From Spartobacteria bacterium (GTDB lineage Bacteria; Verrucomicrobiota; Verrucomicrobiia; Chthoniobacterales; UBA10450): 64,000 bases of DNA. Of this stretch, positions 9,126 through 18,093 are shown piece after piece. Location: contig PLCM01000015.1 in the NCBI GenBank assembly GCA_003134765.1, positions 65,421-129,420 on the forward strand, in the 5' to 3' direction. Every line of letters begins with the position of its first letter. Position 1 is the first letter of the stretch. A model generated the notes under the pieces. That model was not told where the DNA came from, did not search any database, and was given only the letters and a program-made list of their open reading frames with translations. The position numbers were made by a program, and so were the translations under genes.

Positions 9126-10313
9126 TCACCGGGCCACCTCGATTTGCTTGATGGGAAGAGGCCCGGCCGCGGATCGCTTTTTCCGGCTGGAGAGGTAGGC
9201 CCGGCGGGCGTCTCCCAGCGTCAATCCTTCCAGAAAATAGACGACTGCTGCCCGCCCGATGGCGTAGGTGCCGGCGCCGGCCACCGCGCCGCAGACAACG
9301 TTGCCCCAGCCGGGGAAAAACTTGAGCAGGGCTCGCGCTCCTTCGCGCAGGACCATTCCCGCTCCCACATTTACTCCGAGCGCCGCGACAAACTCAGTCG
9401 CGGCGCGCAGACTGCGTTCGCGCCCGCTAATGTACATGATGCCCGAGACCATCATGAGCTGAAGCGCGGTCAGGATAGGCAGATCGGCGAGGGGAATCGG
9501 TTGCGCGCCGATCGCCGCGCAGATCGCGGTCGTGGACTTCACGAGCGTCTGGGCAATCTCCCCTTGCACGGCACGATCGGCCGCGATCCGGGCCATTTCG
9601 ACGCGCGCTTCGTTCGGCAAACTGCGTGCGAGCATCGACATGAATTGTTTTGCGGAGGGCCGGGCTTTGTCGTCGCCGGCGCCCGCCGGTAGCTCGATGA
9701 CCTGAAGAAGATGCGGGCCGACGCCGGCCTGGGCCTGGAGCGCGCTTTGCAGACGCGACCGCATCTTGGCCGGTGCGCTCAGAGGAGCGTCGCCGTTATG
9801 ACGAGCGCCCATGCGGTCCGTGGCCTGCCAAACGATCCCGATGACTTTGGAGGGAGAGTGGCCGTCCGGATTCGCCGCGACAAAAGTTGTGAGATTCTCG
9901 AGCTCTGAGCGCTCGATCGTGTGCGAATCTTCGTCCGCGAGGTAAAGAAGGGCGTCGGCGGGCTGGGATTTCAATTCCTCCTCGATTTTTGAGAGTGGAG
10001 CCGCGTCCGCACCGCGGGCATCGAGAAATAAAGCGGTGCCGCGGCCGCCGAATTCCATCGCGTGCCAGCGAAAAAGCTCCATCAGGACATCGCGCGACTC
10101 GAGCGGCGGCGTCCACCCGAAGAGCGCGGAGACGATATCCTGGAGCGGCTGCCTGTTCGAGCCGGCCAGGAGAAATCGCGGAGCGCGCTGCTGCAGAAAT
10201 AATTCCTTCAACGGCGTGAGCTCGTGGAGCACCGGCCGCCGAATCGCCTCCGGCAGTTTGCCAAGAAAACCCTCGAGGCGCTCGATGAAGTGGAGCAGGG
10301 AAGACCGATTCAT
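9126..10313 (-). CDS. DUF697 membrane protein with degenerate GTPase-like domain
   Basis: The C-terminal part (about residues 230-360) matches DUF697/YcjF-like proteins: PIPLADLPILTALQLMMVSGIMY, then GVNVGAGMVLREGARALLKFFPGWGNVVCGAVAGAGTYAIG, probably membrane-associated. The N-terminal half follows the layout of an Era-like GTPase, but the P-loop position reads AGSNRQPLQD with no GK(S/T). The DxxG position reads LDARG, and the NKxD position reads WQATD. It is therefore probably a pseudo-GTPase. The gene is divergent from transketolase. Function is unknown; relatives are linked to envelope stress. Confidence 0.75.
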   Translation of the reverse strand: MNRSSLLHFIERLEGFLGKLPEAIRRPVLHELTPLKELFLQQRAPRFLLAGSNRQPLQDIVSALFGWTPPLESRDVLMELFRWHAMEFGGRGTALFLDARGADAAPLSKIEEELKSQPADALLYLADEDSHTIERSELENLTTFVAANPDGHSPSKVIGIVWQATDRMGARHNGDAPLSAPAKMRSRLQSALQAQAGVGPHLLQVIELPAGAGDDKARPSAKQFMSMLARSLPNEARVEMARIAADRAVQGEIAQTLVKSTTAICAAIGAQPIPLADLPILTALQLMMVSGIMYISGRERSLRAATEFVAALGVNVGAGMVLREGARALLKFFPGWGNVVCGAVAGAGTYAIGRAAVVYFLEGLTLGDARRAYLSSRKKRSAAGPLPIKQIEVAR

Positions 10314-10365
10314 TCGATTCTGAAATCTTAATTTGGATTATTGGATTGAATCGTCCGCTTTGCGC

Positions 10366-10394
10366 TTGGTTTCGGCGGACCAGGCAACTATACC
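10366..10394 (+). promoter_or_regulatory. Candidate sigma-70 promoter for transketolase
   Basis: TTGGTT at 10366-10371 and TATACC at 10389-10394 are separated by 17 bases. The ATG follows only 7 bases after the -10 box, so if real the transcript would be leaderless or nearly so. Confidence 0.35.
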
Positions 10395-10401
10395 CGTGTT
10401 C

Positions 10402-12387
10402 ATGAGTTTGAATCTCGAAATTCTTTCCCGCGCGGCGGATCAGGCCCGCGGACTGTGCATGGATGCGGTGCAGGCCTCGAAGTCCGGCCATCTCGGTTTG
10501 CCGCTGGGCTGCGCCGAGATGGGAGCGGTCCTTTACGGTTACGCGCTCAAACACAATCCGGACAAACCGCGCTGGATCGGGCGTGATTATTTCATTCTCT
10601 CCGCCGGCCACGGCAGCATGTTCCTTTACGCCTGGCTCCACCTCAGCGGTTACGATTTGCCGATGGAGGAAATAAAACGCTTCCGTCAACTGCACAGCAA
10701 GACGCCGGGCCACCCGGAATTTTTCGAAACGCCCGGGGTGGAGTGCACCACGGGGCCGCTCGGCCAAGGCGTTGCCAACGCCGTGGGCGTGGCGATGGCG
10801 TCGAAGATGGCCGCGGCGCATTTCAACACCGCCGAACACAAGATTTTCGATCAACACGTGATTTGCCTCGCCGGCGATGGCTGTCTCCAGGAGGGCATTT
10901 CCGCGGAGGCGAGCGCCTTCGCAGGCCACTTCGGGCTCGATACTCTGATCCTCATTTACGACAACAACGCGGTCACGCTCGACGCGATGGCGAATGTCAC
11001 CCAGAGCGAGGATACCGGGAAACGATTCGAGGCTTACGGTTTCGATGTCCAGAAGATCGACGGGAACGACATGGAGGCATTCCTGGGCGCGTTGAACACG
11101 GCGAAGGCGCGCGACAACGGCAAGCCGCAGATGATCATGGCGCACACGCTGATCGGAAAAGGGATTCCAGAAGTGGCGGGGACGAACAAGGCGCACGGCG
11201 AAGCGGGCGTGAAATACGTGGACGCGGCCCGGAAGGGATTGGGATTGCCCGACGAACATTATTTCGTCTCCCAGGAGGTGCGCGACTATTTTGCCGGGCA
11301 CAAAAAGAGTCTCCAGGAGGCGTACGACCGCTGGGAAAAAAGCTACAACGATTGGCGCGCGAAGAATTCGGAGAAGGCCCAACTGCTCGACGATGCGATC
11401 GAGAAGAAAGTGCCGGGTGATTTGCTCGACAGGATTCCGGTGTTCCCGAGCGACGCCAAAATCGCAACGCGAAAAGCCGGGAGCGACGTGCTGCAACCGC
11501 TCGCGAAAGCGATGCCATTCCTGACCAGTGGCAGCGCCGATCTGCACGGCTCGACCCTGAATTACATCGAAGGCGCCGGCGACTTTACCCGCGATAACCA
11601 CACCGGTCGAAACATTCACTACGGGATTCGCGAACATGGGATGTGCTCGATCATGAACGGCATCGCCTACCACGGCATCTTCCGCGCATCGGGCGCGACG
11701 TTTCTGGTCTTCGCCGACTATTGCCGCGCTGCGATCCGGCTCGCGGCCCTCTCGAAGTTGCCGAACATTTACATCTTTACGCACGACTCCATTGGCGTGG
11801 GCGAAGATGGCCCCACCCATGAACCGGTCGAGACGGTGAGCGGATTGCGCGTCATCCCTCAGCTCGACGTGATCCGGCCGGCGGATCCAGAGGAAACGGC
11901 GGGAGCGTTCGCCGCGGCGGCGCAGCGGCTCGATGGACCGACGTTGCTGGCGTTAACGCGCCAGGCCGTGCCGATGTTGAACGAGAGCGATGCGAAGACC
12001 CGGCGTGAAGGAGTCGCGCGCGGCGGTTACATCGCAAAACGCGAAACCGGAAAGCTCGATCTGATTTTGATGTCGTGCGGCAGCGAATTGCAGCATGCGA
12101 TGAAGGCCGCCGGTGAGTTGGGTGAGGGGACCCGCGTTGTTTCGATGCCGTGCTTCGAGCGCTTCGATCGGCAATCCGCGGAATACCGCGAAGAGGTGTT
12201 GCCTTCGTCCTGTCGACGCCGCGTTGCGATCGAGGCGGGAGTGACCCAGCTCTGGTATCAATATGTCGGGCTCGACGGAAAGGTCATCGGCCTGCATCGC
12301 TTCGGCATGAGCGGGCCCGGCGATCAGGTTATGAAAGAATTCGGGATCGACGCTGCGCACGTCGTGGAAGCGGCGAAATCGCTATGA
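10402..12387 (+). CDS. tkt: Transketolase
   Basis: Transketolase moves two-carbon ketol units between sugar phosphates in the pentose phosphate and Calvin-type pathways with thiamine diphosphate. The 661-residue product has [15 protein letters not shown] near the N terminus, [12 protein letters not shown] near residue 117, the ThDP motif [34 protein letters not shown] near residue 155, and the pyrimidine-domain residues [17 protein letters not shown] near residue 410. The thymine-ring region reads [20 protein letters not shown] 10402 (MSLNLEIL) matches the usual start; an upstream in-frame start at 10333 would add a non-conserved leader. Confidence 0.96.
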   Translation: MSLNLEILSRAADQARGLCMDAVQASKSGHLGLPLGCAEMGAVLYGYALKHNPDKPRWIGRDYFILSAGHGSMFLYAWLHLSGYDLPMEEIKRFRQLHSKTPGHPEFFETPGVECTTGPLGQGVANAVGVAMASKMAAAHFNTAEHKIFDQHVICLAGDGCLQEGISAEASAFAGHFGLDTLILIYDNNAVTLDAMANVTQSEDTGKRFEAYGFDVQKIDGNDMEAFLGALNTAKARDNGKPQMIMAHTLIGKGIPEVAGTNKAHGEAGVKYVDAARKGLGLPDEHYFVSQEVRDYFAGHKKSLQEAYDRWEKSYNDWRAKNSEKAQLLDDAIEKKVPGDLLDRIPVFPSDAKIATRKAGSDVLQPLAKAMPFLTSGSADLHGSTLNYIEGAGDFTRDNHTGRNIHYGIREHGMCSIMNGIAYHGIFRASGATFLVFADYCRAAIRLAALSKLPNIYIFTHDSIGVGEDGPTHEPVETVSGLRVIPQLDVIRPADPEETAGAFAAAAQRLDGPTLLALTRQAVPMLNESDAKTRREGVARGGYIAKRETGKLDLILMSCGSELQHAMKAAGELGEGTRVVSMPCFERFDRQSAEYREEVLPSSCRRRVAIEAGVTQLWYQYVGLDGKVIGLHRFGMSGPGDQVMKEFGIDAAHVVEAAKSL

Positions 12388-12392
12388 TTTTT

Positions 12393-12479
12393 CTGTAGCC
12401 GGCGCCCTGTGGGCGGCGTTGGATACGGCGCGGCAGAATCAACGTCGATCTCACGCGTCGCACAGCGACGCGGCTACAG
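12393..12479. repeat. Palindromic repeat, CTGTAGCC...GGCTACAG family
   Basis: It lies between the convergent tkt and dnaB genes. The ends are CTGTAGCCGGC and GCGGCTACAG, with inner inverted segments around CCCTGTGGGCGG and CGCACAGCGACG. Confidence 0.7.
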
Positions 12480-12497
12480 GAGCGGCTGAAAGCGCGG

Positions 12498-13982
12498 TTA
12501 CAGCGGTTCAGCGACGTTGCGCGCTCTATCTTCGAAACGCGTAAACTCCTTCAGGAACGTGAGCGCAATCTCTCCAACCGGACCATTTCGCTGCTTCGCA
12601 ATGATCAGCTCGGCTTCTCCCGCTTTCTCGGCGCGAGCGTCCTCATCTTCCTCGTAAATTTCCGGCCGGACGAGGAGCCCGACCAGATCGGCATCCTGTT
12701 CGATTGAGCCGGACTCACGCAGATCGCTTAAACGCGGTTTGCCGCCGGCGCGCGCTTCCGGTTGGCGATTCAATTGCGCCAGGACCAGGACGGGCACCTT
12801 CAGCTCTTTCGCCAGCCCTTTTAAGCCGGCCGAAATTTCAGAGATTTCGAGCTGGCGATTGTCCTGGGCGCGTCGCGTCGTCGAACGCAGGAGCTGCAGG
12901 TAATCGACCACGATAAGCTTGATACCTTTCTGGGCCTTTAATCGCCGGGCTTTTGCCCGTAATTCCAGGATGCTCAAACTCGCGCTGTCATCGATGTAGA
13001 TTTGCGCTTCCGCCAGCTTTGAGGCCGCAGCGGTCAGGCTTGGGAAATCCCGCTCGGCCAGGAAACCATCGCGCACTTTTTGCAAGTTCACCCGGGCCCG
13101 CGAGCAAAGGAGCCGCTGCACGAGCTGCTGGCTGCTCATTTCCAGGCTGAAAACCGCGACGGGCAATTTCTCGTTGATCGCGACGTGCTCCGCGATGTTC
13201 ATCGCGAGCGCTGTTTTTCCCATGCTGGGGCGGGCGGCGATCACGATCATTTCGGCTTCGTGCAGTCCGTTGGTCATGCGGTCCAGCTCCGCGAACCCGG
13301 TCGAGATACCGGTGATCCCGCCGCGCCGCTCGTAAAGCTGTTCGATGGCTTCGATCGCTTCCATGACCTGGTCCTTCATGGTCAGCACCTGGCCTTTGAA
13401 GCGGTCTTCGCCGACTGAAAAAATCTTCTGCTCCACCTCGTCGAGGAGATTGTGCACTTCGTCCTGCTCCTCGAACGATCGGCGGACACTTTCGGTGCAT
13501 GCGGCGATGATCTGACGCAGGATGTATTTGTCGCGGACGATTTCGAGGTAGTAGGTCACGTTGGCCGCGGTCGGCACGAAAGTGAAAAGACTGGTGACGG
13601 CGGACGCGCCGCCGACCGTCTCGAGCAGGTTTCGGTCGCGCAGGACCTGGGTGAAAGTGATCAGGTCGATTCCCTGGCCGGCGTTCCAGAGTTCGACCAG
13701 CACCAGGTAGATCGTCTGGTGGGCCGGAACGTAAAAATATTCCTCGTTAATTTTCTCCACGCATTCCGCAATGATTTCGCGGGGCGAGATGAGCATGGAA
13801 CCGAGCACACCTTGCTCAGCCTCGATGCTGTGCGGCAGCGTACGGTGAATATCCTGCGAGGAAGATGTGAATGACCCACCCCCGTTGGGGCCGCCATTCT
13901 TTTCCGGCCAGCCTCGGCCGGGCTCACTGCCCGATTTTCTGCGAGACTGCTGTCCTCCCCGGAGGGATGGATCAGTAGCCAT
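12498..13982 (-). CDS. dnaB: Replicative DNA helicase DnaB
   Basis: DnaB is the hexameric helicase of the replication fork. The 494-residue product has the DnaB N-terminal domain (LPHSIEAEQGVLGSML from about residue 52), the linker helix region, and a RecA-like core with Walker A ARPSMGKTALAMN near residue 250 and the motif IVVDYLQLL near residue 360. The first 50 residues are a low-complexity Gly/Ser/Pro-rich leader that is longer than usual. The gene follows rplI with no gap (stop TAA immediately before ATG), the common rplI-dnaB pairing, so the two are co-transcribed. Confidence 0.96.
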   Translation of the reverse strand: MATDPSLRGGQQSRRKSGSEPGRGWPEKNGGPNGGGSFTSSSQDIHRTLPHSIEAEQGVLGSMLISPREIIAECVEKINEEYFYVPAHQTIYLVLVELWNAGQGIDLITFTQVLRDRNLLETVGGASAVTSLFTFVPTAANVTYYLEIVRDKYILRQIIAACTESVRRSFEEQDEVHNLLDEVEQKIFSVGEDRFKGQVLTMKDQVMEAIEAIEQLYERRGGITGISTGFAELDRMTNGLHEAEMIVIAARPSMGKTALAMNIAEHVAINEKLPVAVFSLEMSSQQLVQRLLCSRARVNLQKVRDGFLAERDFPSLTAAASKLAEAQIYIDDSASLSILELRAKARRLKAQKGIKLIVVDYLQLLRSTTRRAQDNRQLEISEISAGLKGLAKELKVPVLVLAQLNRQPEARAGGKPRLSDLRESGSIEQDADLVGLLVRPEIYEEDEDARAEKAGEAELIIAKQRNGPVGEIALTFLKEFTRFEDRARNVAEPL

Positions 13983-14519
13983 TTATTTGGGGTCGGTGCG
14001 TTTCTTGTAAGGTCGCGCTTTTTCCGTGACCTCGCCGGCTGGTTCAGTTGCCGGGGCTTCTTCTTTCGCGGGCTTAACCTGGAAAATAAATTTCGCCGTC
14101 ACGTCGTGATGCAACTTGATCGGGACCTCGTGTTCACCGGTGGACTTGATCGGATGATCGAGGACGATGCGATGGCGATCGATCTCATTGCCCAGCTCGT
14201 TCTTCAGACGTTTCACCAGGTCCTGCGCCGTGATCGAACCAAACGCCTTCCCGGTTTCGCCGGTTTCGAGCGTGAAGACGACTTTGAGTTTTCCAATCCG
14301 GCGCGACAGCTCTTCGGCTTCATTCAGCTCCGCGGCTTCTCGCGCGGCGCGTTTCGCTTTCAAATTGTCGAGCTGGCGCAGGCTCTGTTTCGTCACTTCG
14401 TAGGCTTTGCCCTGGGGCAAAAGAAAATTGCGCGCATAACCGCGGCGCACTTTTACGACATCCGCCTCGGCGCCGAGGCCGGGGATATTTTCGGTGAGAA
14501 TGATTTCAGTGGAAGGCAT
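13983..14519 (-). CDS. rplI: 50S ribosomal protein L9
   Basis: L9 binds 23S rRNA with its N-terminal domain and reaches across neighbouring ribosomes with a long helix. The product shows the family signature EIILTENIPGLGAEADVVKVRRGYARNFLLPQGKA at the N terminus, the connecting helix, and the C-terminal domain with GKAFGSITAQDL. At 178 residues it is longer than the usual 150 because of a charged Glu/Lys/Pro tail. It is the first gene of the rplI-dnaB pair. Confidence 0.96.
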   Translation of the reverse strand: MPSTEIILTENIPGLGAEADVVKVRRGYARNFLLPQGKAYEVTKQSLRQLDNLKAKRAAREAAELNEAEELSRRIGKLKVVFTLETGETGKAFGSITAQDLVKRLKNELGNEIDRHRIVLDHPIKSTGEHEVPIKLHHDVTAKFIFQVKPAKEEAPATEPAGEVTEKARPYKKRTDPK

Positions 14520-14665
14520 GATTTGAAACCGCGCGCGCTGGATTGCGAGTTCGCGGCGCGAAGCGGGGAACCGACTATAGAAGCCGAGTTGATGGTGTCA
14601 AGAAGCGGCTGAAAATCGTCGCGCGGACCAGCCATGTCGAGCCGCGCCTGGGTGGCAACGGCTGA

Positions 14666-15220
14666 TCAGACCATGCCGAGCTTCATCCGCCCAGCTTCGC
14701 TGATCATGCTCTGGTTCCAGGGCGGATCCCAGACGAGCTGGACCTCGGCTTCATCGATTCCGTCGATCGTGAGAATTTTGCTTTGCGCGTCGTGCGCAAT
14801 GGCGGGACCCATGCCGCAACCGGGCGCGGTGAGCGTCATCTTTACGTCCACCTTTGTTCCGCCTTCCGGGCGTCTTGTCAGCTGGCAATCGTAAACCAGC
14901 CCGAGGTCGACAATGTTCACCGGGATTTCCGGATCGAAACATTGGCGTAACTGATCCCAGACCATTTTCTCGTCGACCTCGCCATTGGTCGAAGGAACCG
15001 GTTTGTCCGCCCCGTTGGCTGCCGGCTTTTCGAGCCCGAGCGCATCCAAATCTTTTTCGGACACCCGGGCGAGGCCCTGGTAGGTCGCAATCGTGTAGCT
15101 GCCTCCGAGCGCCTGGGTGATGACGCCTGGCGTTCCCGACGGGATCGTGGTCTTGGTTCCGCTGGGAATCTGAATCGCCTCCACGTCCCGCGACAAAGTG
15201 AATTCGGTATTTTCGTGCAT
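14666..15220 (-). CDS. sufT: Fe-S cluster assembly protein SufT (DUF59 family)
   Basis: SufT supports maturation of Fe-S proteins in bacteria. The 184-residue product has a SufT-type N-terminal extension (VEAIQIPSGTKTTIPSGTPGVITQALGGSYT) and a C-terminal MIP18/DUF59 domain from about residue 82: WDQLRQCFDPEIPVNIVDLGLVYD, then TLTAPGCGMGPAI with the conserved Cys near residue 135. The ending VQLVWDPPWNQSMISE is typical. It lies downstream of the NifU-like scaffold on the same strand, which supports a joint role in Fe-S supply. Confidence 0.92.
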   Translation of the reverse strand: MHENTEFTLSRDVEAIQIPSGTKTTIPSGTPGVITQALGGSYTIATYQGLARVSEKDLDALGLEKPAANGADKPVPSTNGEVDEKMVWDQLRQCFDPEIPVNIVDLGLVYDCQLTRRPEGGTKVDVKMTLTAPGCGMGPAIAHDAQSKILTIDGIDEAEVQLVWDPPWNQSMISEAGRMKLGMV

Positions 15221-15275
15221 GGTGCGTGACTACTGTCGATCAGTTTCGTAACTGGTCAAAACGTGTAAGCCTCTT

Positions 15276-15356
15276 CTGTAGCCGCTTCGCTGTGCGAAGC
15301 GCGCGAGGGGCGTTTTGTGCAAGTGGAGCGGACAACCACGTCGCCCACAGGGGAGA
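15276..15356. repeat. Partial palindromic repeat, CTGTAGCCGC family
   Basis: The left end CTGTAGCCGCTTCGCTGTGCGAAGCG and the inner part are present, but the expected right end GCGGCTACAG is missing after CGCCCACAGG. It lies between the scaffold gene and sufT. Confidence 0.5.
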
Positions 15357-15363
15357 ATGACAA

Positions 15364-15846
15364 CTAACTGTCCAAGACGATCCTAACCTTACGATCGGCA
15401 GGCTGTGCCGCGTTGAGCTGGCTGAGAAGGGTAGGAGACGTCGGGGACCGGTTGCCTTTGGGTTCTGGCGCGGTTTCGCCCGACAACGCCGACCGCAACG
15501 CGCCTTCCACCAACTGCGCGCAGTGAATCTTCACCGGCGGCAACGGACCCAGCGGCGCCGCCAACTCTTCTCCGGACATTGATTGAGCCTCCGCCACCGT
15601 TTTCCCGGCAAGCATTTCCGTGGCGACACTGGCCACGGCGATGGCGGTCTGGCAGCCGAACGTTTGGAACGTCGCGCGATCGATTACTTTGCGGCCGCCT
15701 TCCTCCTTGAATTTCACCCACATTCGCAGCATGTCGCCGCAATCCGCGCTGCCGACCGTCCCGATCGCGTCCGCGTCCTTCATTTCCCCGAGGTTACGGG
15801 GGTTCCTGACCGCTTCCTCGATCCGGGTCTGTAAATCGTCGCTCAT
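15364..15846 (-). CDS. NifU/IscU-like Fe-S cluster scaffold protein
   Basis: The 160-residue product is an IscU-fold scaffold on which [2Fe-2S] or [4Fe-4S] clusters are built. The three ligand cysteines are present in their usual settings: GSADCGDMLRMWVKF, FGCQTAIAVASVATEML and KIHCAQLVEGALRSAL. The C-terminal 40 residues (SGETAPEPKGNRSPT...) are an unstructured extension. ATG 15846 (MSDDLQTRI) fits the family start. An in-frame ATG upstream at 15858 lies within the adjacent repeat. The operon context (rhodanese upstream, sufT downstream) fits Fe-S and sulfur handling. Confidence 0.92.
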   Translation of the reverse strand: MSDDLQTRIEEAVRNPRNLGEMKDADAIGTVGSADCGDMLRMWVKFKEEGGRKVIDRATFQTFGCQTAIAVASVATEMLAGKTVAEAQSMSGEELAAPLGPLPPVKIHCAQLVEGALRSALSGETAPEPKGNRSPTSPTLLSQLNAAQPADRKVRIVLDS

Positions 15847-15853
15847 GTCATTC

Positions 15854-15945
15854 GTCATCCCGAGCAAAGTCGATGGATCCCGTGTTGATACCTTTAACCT
15901 TAATCAGCGGGGTTCCTCGACTTCGCTTCGCTACGCCCGGAATGA
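15854..15945. repeat. Repeat of the GTCATCCCGAGC family (copy 3)
   Basis: The ends are GTCATCCCGAGC and GCCCGGAATGA, with inner arms GTCGATGGATCCCGT and GGGGTTCCTCGAC. It lies between the rhodanese and scaffold genes, and its ATGAC end is in frame with the scaffold gene. Confidence 0.75.
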
Positions 15946-15951
15946 AAGAGC

Positions 15952-16500
15952 TCATACTTGCTCCACGTGATAGCGCGGCAATTTCGGATCGATTTCCGCG
16001 CTCCAGGCATCGATACCGCCGCACAAGCTTTTGACGTTCTCGAATCCGTGGCCTTGAAAATAAGCGGCCGCATCCATGCTCCGCGCTCCGGTGTGATCGT
16101 AAATCACGAAGAAGTTTGTCCGCGACCCGTTCCCTAAAATTTCCTGCATGAGTTCCTGGGTAAACAAATGTGCCTCCGGCAACTTCACCGCTTCCCATTC
16201 CTCGCGAGTCCGGACATCGAGCAGATAAACCGATTCGCCATTCACAATCCGTTCCGCCAATTCCCGTGGCTCGATCTGCATGGCCCGATCGGCTTCGTGG
16301 CTGGTGGTGATGTGCTCGACGACCTCATCGACAGCCAGATTTTCGTTCCGGGCGCAAACGCCGGCGAGTGTTTCCTCGGGACTGAAGCCGCAACTGGCGC
16401 AGCCGCCAATGTGGTACTTGCGGAAAAGTGCGCGTTGCGCGCCGGGAAATTGCACGAGCAATTCCTTCATTGTGATGTTGGGATCAATCATCGTGACCAT
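15952..16500 (-). CDS. DUF1858-like plus rhodanese-fold protein, catalytic Cys replaced
   Basis: The 182-residue product has an N-terminal DUF1858-like segment (DPNITMKELLVQFPGAQRAL, then GGCASCGFSPEETL with a CxxC pair) and a rhodanese domain from about residue 85 (VYLLDVRTREEWEAVKLPEAHL). The active-site loop, normally C-x5-R, reads DHTGARS near residue 135, with Asp in place of the persulfide-forming Cys. It is therefore unlikely to be a sulfurtransferase and may be a binding or regulatory module. Its position beside Fe-S genes fits a sulfur context. ATG 16500 is preferred because longer starts read into a repeat. Confidence 0.85.
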   Translation of the reverse strand: MVTMIDPNITMKELLVQFPGAQRALFRKYHIGGCASCGFSPEETLAGVCARNENLAVDEVVEHITTSHEADRAMQIEPRELAERIVNGESVYLLDVRTREEWEAVKLPEAHLFTQELMQEILGNGSRTNFFVIYDHTGARSMDAAAYFQGHGFENVKSLCGGIDAWSAEIDPKLPRYHVEQV

Positions 16501-16539
16501 CGGCGCAAACGTACGTCCTGCCACACGCGCGGCAAGCGG

Positions 16540-16678
16540 TGTTTGGGGAGCACAGGCCAGCCTGTCCTTTTCGGCAGCTTGCCGAAAAGTCTTTCGCTTA
16601 GTCCGGAATTCCGCTCCCCAAGATGTCGTCGGCAAGCTGCCGACGACTGCAGGCTGGCAGCCTGCGCTCCCCAGACTA
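16540..16678. repeat. Composite inverted repeat with AGGCTGGCAGCC-type ends
   Basis: The element runs from GAGCACAGGCCAGCCTGTCC to AGGCTGGCAGCCTGCGCTCC and has inner inverted segments GGCAGCTTGCCGA and TCGGCAAGCTGCCGA. Its right edge, read on the minus strand as CTGTAGTCTGGGGAGC, contains the TAG stop codon of the E2 gene. Confidence 0.65.
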
Positions 16679-17947
16679 CAGCTTCGCCGGCTCGCCCAAC
16701 AGCTCGACGATCCGCTTCAGCAATCTTCCGGCGCCGCCGCCATCGAGGCTGCGGTGATCGAAGCTCAGGGTGACCTGCGCTTCCGTGCGCGGAACGAATC
16801 CTCCCCTGCTTTCGTCCCACGCGGGAACTTTTTTGCCCATGCCGAGCCCCAGCAGCAACGTCTGATCCGGCAACGGAATCGGCGTGCCCCATTCGAGACC
16901 AAAGGTTCCAAAGTTCGAAATCGAAGCAATTCCACCCGAAGTCATATCGCCCGTGAGCCGGCGACGCCGCGCGAGATCGACCAGCTCGGTGTAACGACCG
17001 GTCAGATCGGCCAGTGAAGTTTTGTCCGCGTTCCGAATCACAGGAACCATGATGCCGTCCTGGGCCTCCACCGCGACGCCGATGTCGATCGACTCGGATC
17101 GAATCGCGCGTCCGCCAATCAGGCGTGCGGCGGCGTTAGGTTGCTCCGCCAGCGCGAGCGCCAGGGCTCGGAGCGCGTAGAGCGCGGGCCCAGGCTTCGG
17201 ATCCCGCTTCGCGCGGTCCTGCAACACGGGATCGAGACAAACGGAAAGGCCAACCGTCGCCAGTGGTCGCGTCCAACTGCGGCGCATCGCATCAGCCACG
17301 CCGGTGCGGATCGCGCTCGGCTTCTCCGCCGGTTGTCCTTCAATTCCGCCGAGAAAATTCTCGAGATCCTTGATTGTGACCCGACCCGCGTTGCCGCTGC
17401 CGGCGATGCCCGCGAGGTCGGCCTGGGTCAATTGCAGCTCGGTCATGCGCGCGCGGACTCGCGGCGAAAAATAGCCGGCGCCTTTGGTGCCGGCGGGAAC
17501 AGGCAGGACGCCGGATTGATCCACCTGGAAATGCGAGCCGGCTGCGACCTGGGGCAGAGCCGTTTCATCGACCTGGAAATGGGAGCCGCTTCCGTTTTGT
17601 GTCTTCACCGCGGTCGCCGATTCTTCTTCGCGGCCGGGCACTTCCTTCGCCACGTCACCTTTCGGCGGCTCCGGCGCGCGCTTCTGGAAACGTGCGGCGT
17701 CGGCTTCGCTCGCTTCGACATAACCGAGCACCGCACCGACCGCGTAAGTGCCCTTCACCTCCGCGTCGATCTTCGCGATTTCACCTGCGCAGGGCGTCGT
17801 CACACCCATAACGGCCTTGTCGGTCTCGACCTCAATGATCTCCTGGTCGGCGGAAACCTTGTCGCCTGGCTGGACTTTGATCGCAACGATAGTGGCCTCG
17901 GCCATCGATTCGCCGAGCTGCGGCATGGTGATTGGAATTTTCGGCAT
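16676..17947 (-). CDS. 2-oxoacid dehydrogenase E2, dihydrolipoamide acyltransferase
   Basis: This is the core acyltransferase of a pyruvate or branched-chain 2-oxoacid dehydrogenase complex. An N-terminal lipoyl domain (MPQLGESMAEATI; lipoylated Lys in VETDKAVM near residue 43) is followed by a linker, a peripheral-subunit-binding domain at about 165-205 (FSPRVRARMTELQLTQADLAGIAGSGNAGRV), and the catalytic domain ending in SFDHRSLDGGGAGRLL with the active His near residue 398. The linker carries a near-direct repeat of GSHFQVD 16 residues apart. E1-beta and E1-alpha genes follow upstream on the same strand. Substrate cannot be decided from the sequence. Confidence 0.93.
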   Translation of the reverse strand: MPKIPITMPQLGESMAEATIVAIKVQPGDKVSADQEIIEVETDKAVMGVTTPCAGEIAKIDAEVKGTYAVGAVLGYVEASEADAARFQKRAPEPPKGDVAKEVPGREEESATAVKTQNGSGSHFQVDETALPQVAAGSHFQVDQSGVLPVPAGTKGAGYFSPRVRARMTELQLTQADLAGIAGSGNAGRVTIKDLENFLGGIEGQPAEKPSAIRTGVADAMRRSWTRPLATVGLSVCLDPVLQDRAKRDPKPGPALYALRALALALAEQPNAAARLIGGRAIRSESIDIGVAVEAQDGIMVPVIRNADKTSLADLTGRYTELVDLARRRRLTGDMTSGGIASISNFGTFGLEWGTPIPLPDQTLLLGLGMGKKVPAWDESRGGFVPRTEAQVTLSFDHRSLDGGGAGRLLKRIVELLGEPAKL

Positions 17948-17961
17948 AGAAGAATCAGTTA

Positions 17962-18082
17962 GTCATTCCGAGCGAAGCGCAGCGAAGTCGAGGAAGCCCG
18001 TGGTAGAGCGTGCGACAATGCAGCGGCGCCGTTCGTTGCGCCCCGGGGTTCTTCGATTTCGCTGCGCTTCGCTCAGGATGAC
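17962..18082. repeat. Repeat of the GTCATCCCGAGC family (copy 4)
   Basis: The ends are GTCATTCCGAGCG and CGCTCAGGATGAC; the inner arms are GTCGAGGAAGCCCG and GGGGTTCTTCGAT. It fills the gap between the E1-beta and E2 genes of one operon, so it would be transcribed with them. Confidence 0.8.
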
Positions 18083-18093
18083 AGCAATCATAA

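Noticed and set aside
9796-11820. A very long open frame on the minus strand (674 residues)
   Set aside because: It lies antisense to transketolase and the start of the DUF697 gene, has the Arg/His-rich composition typical of GC-rich antisense frames, and shows no family motif.
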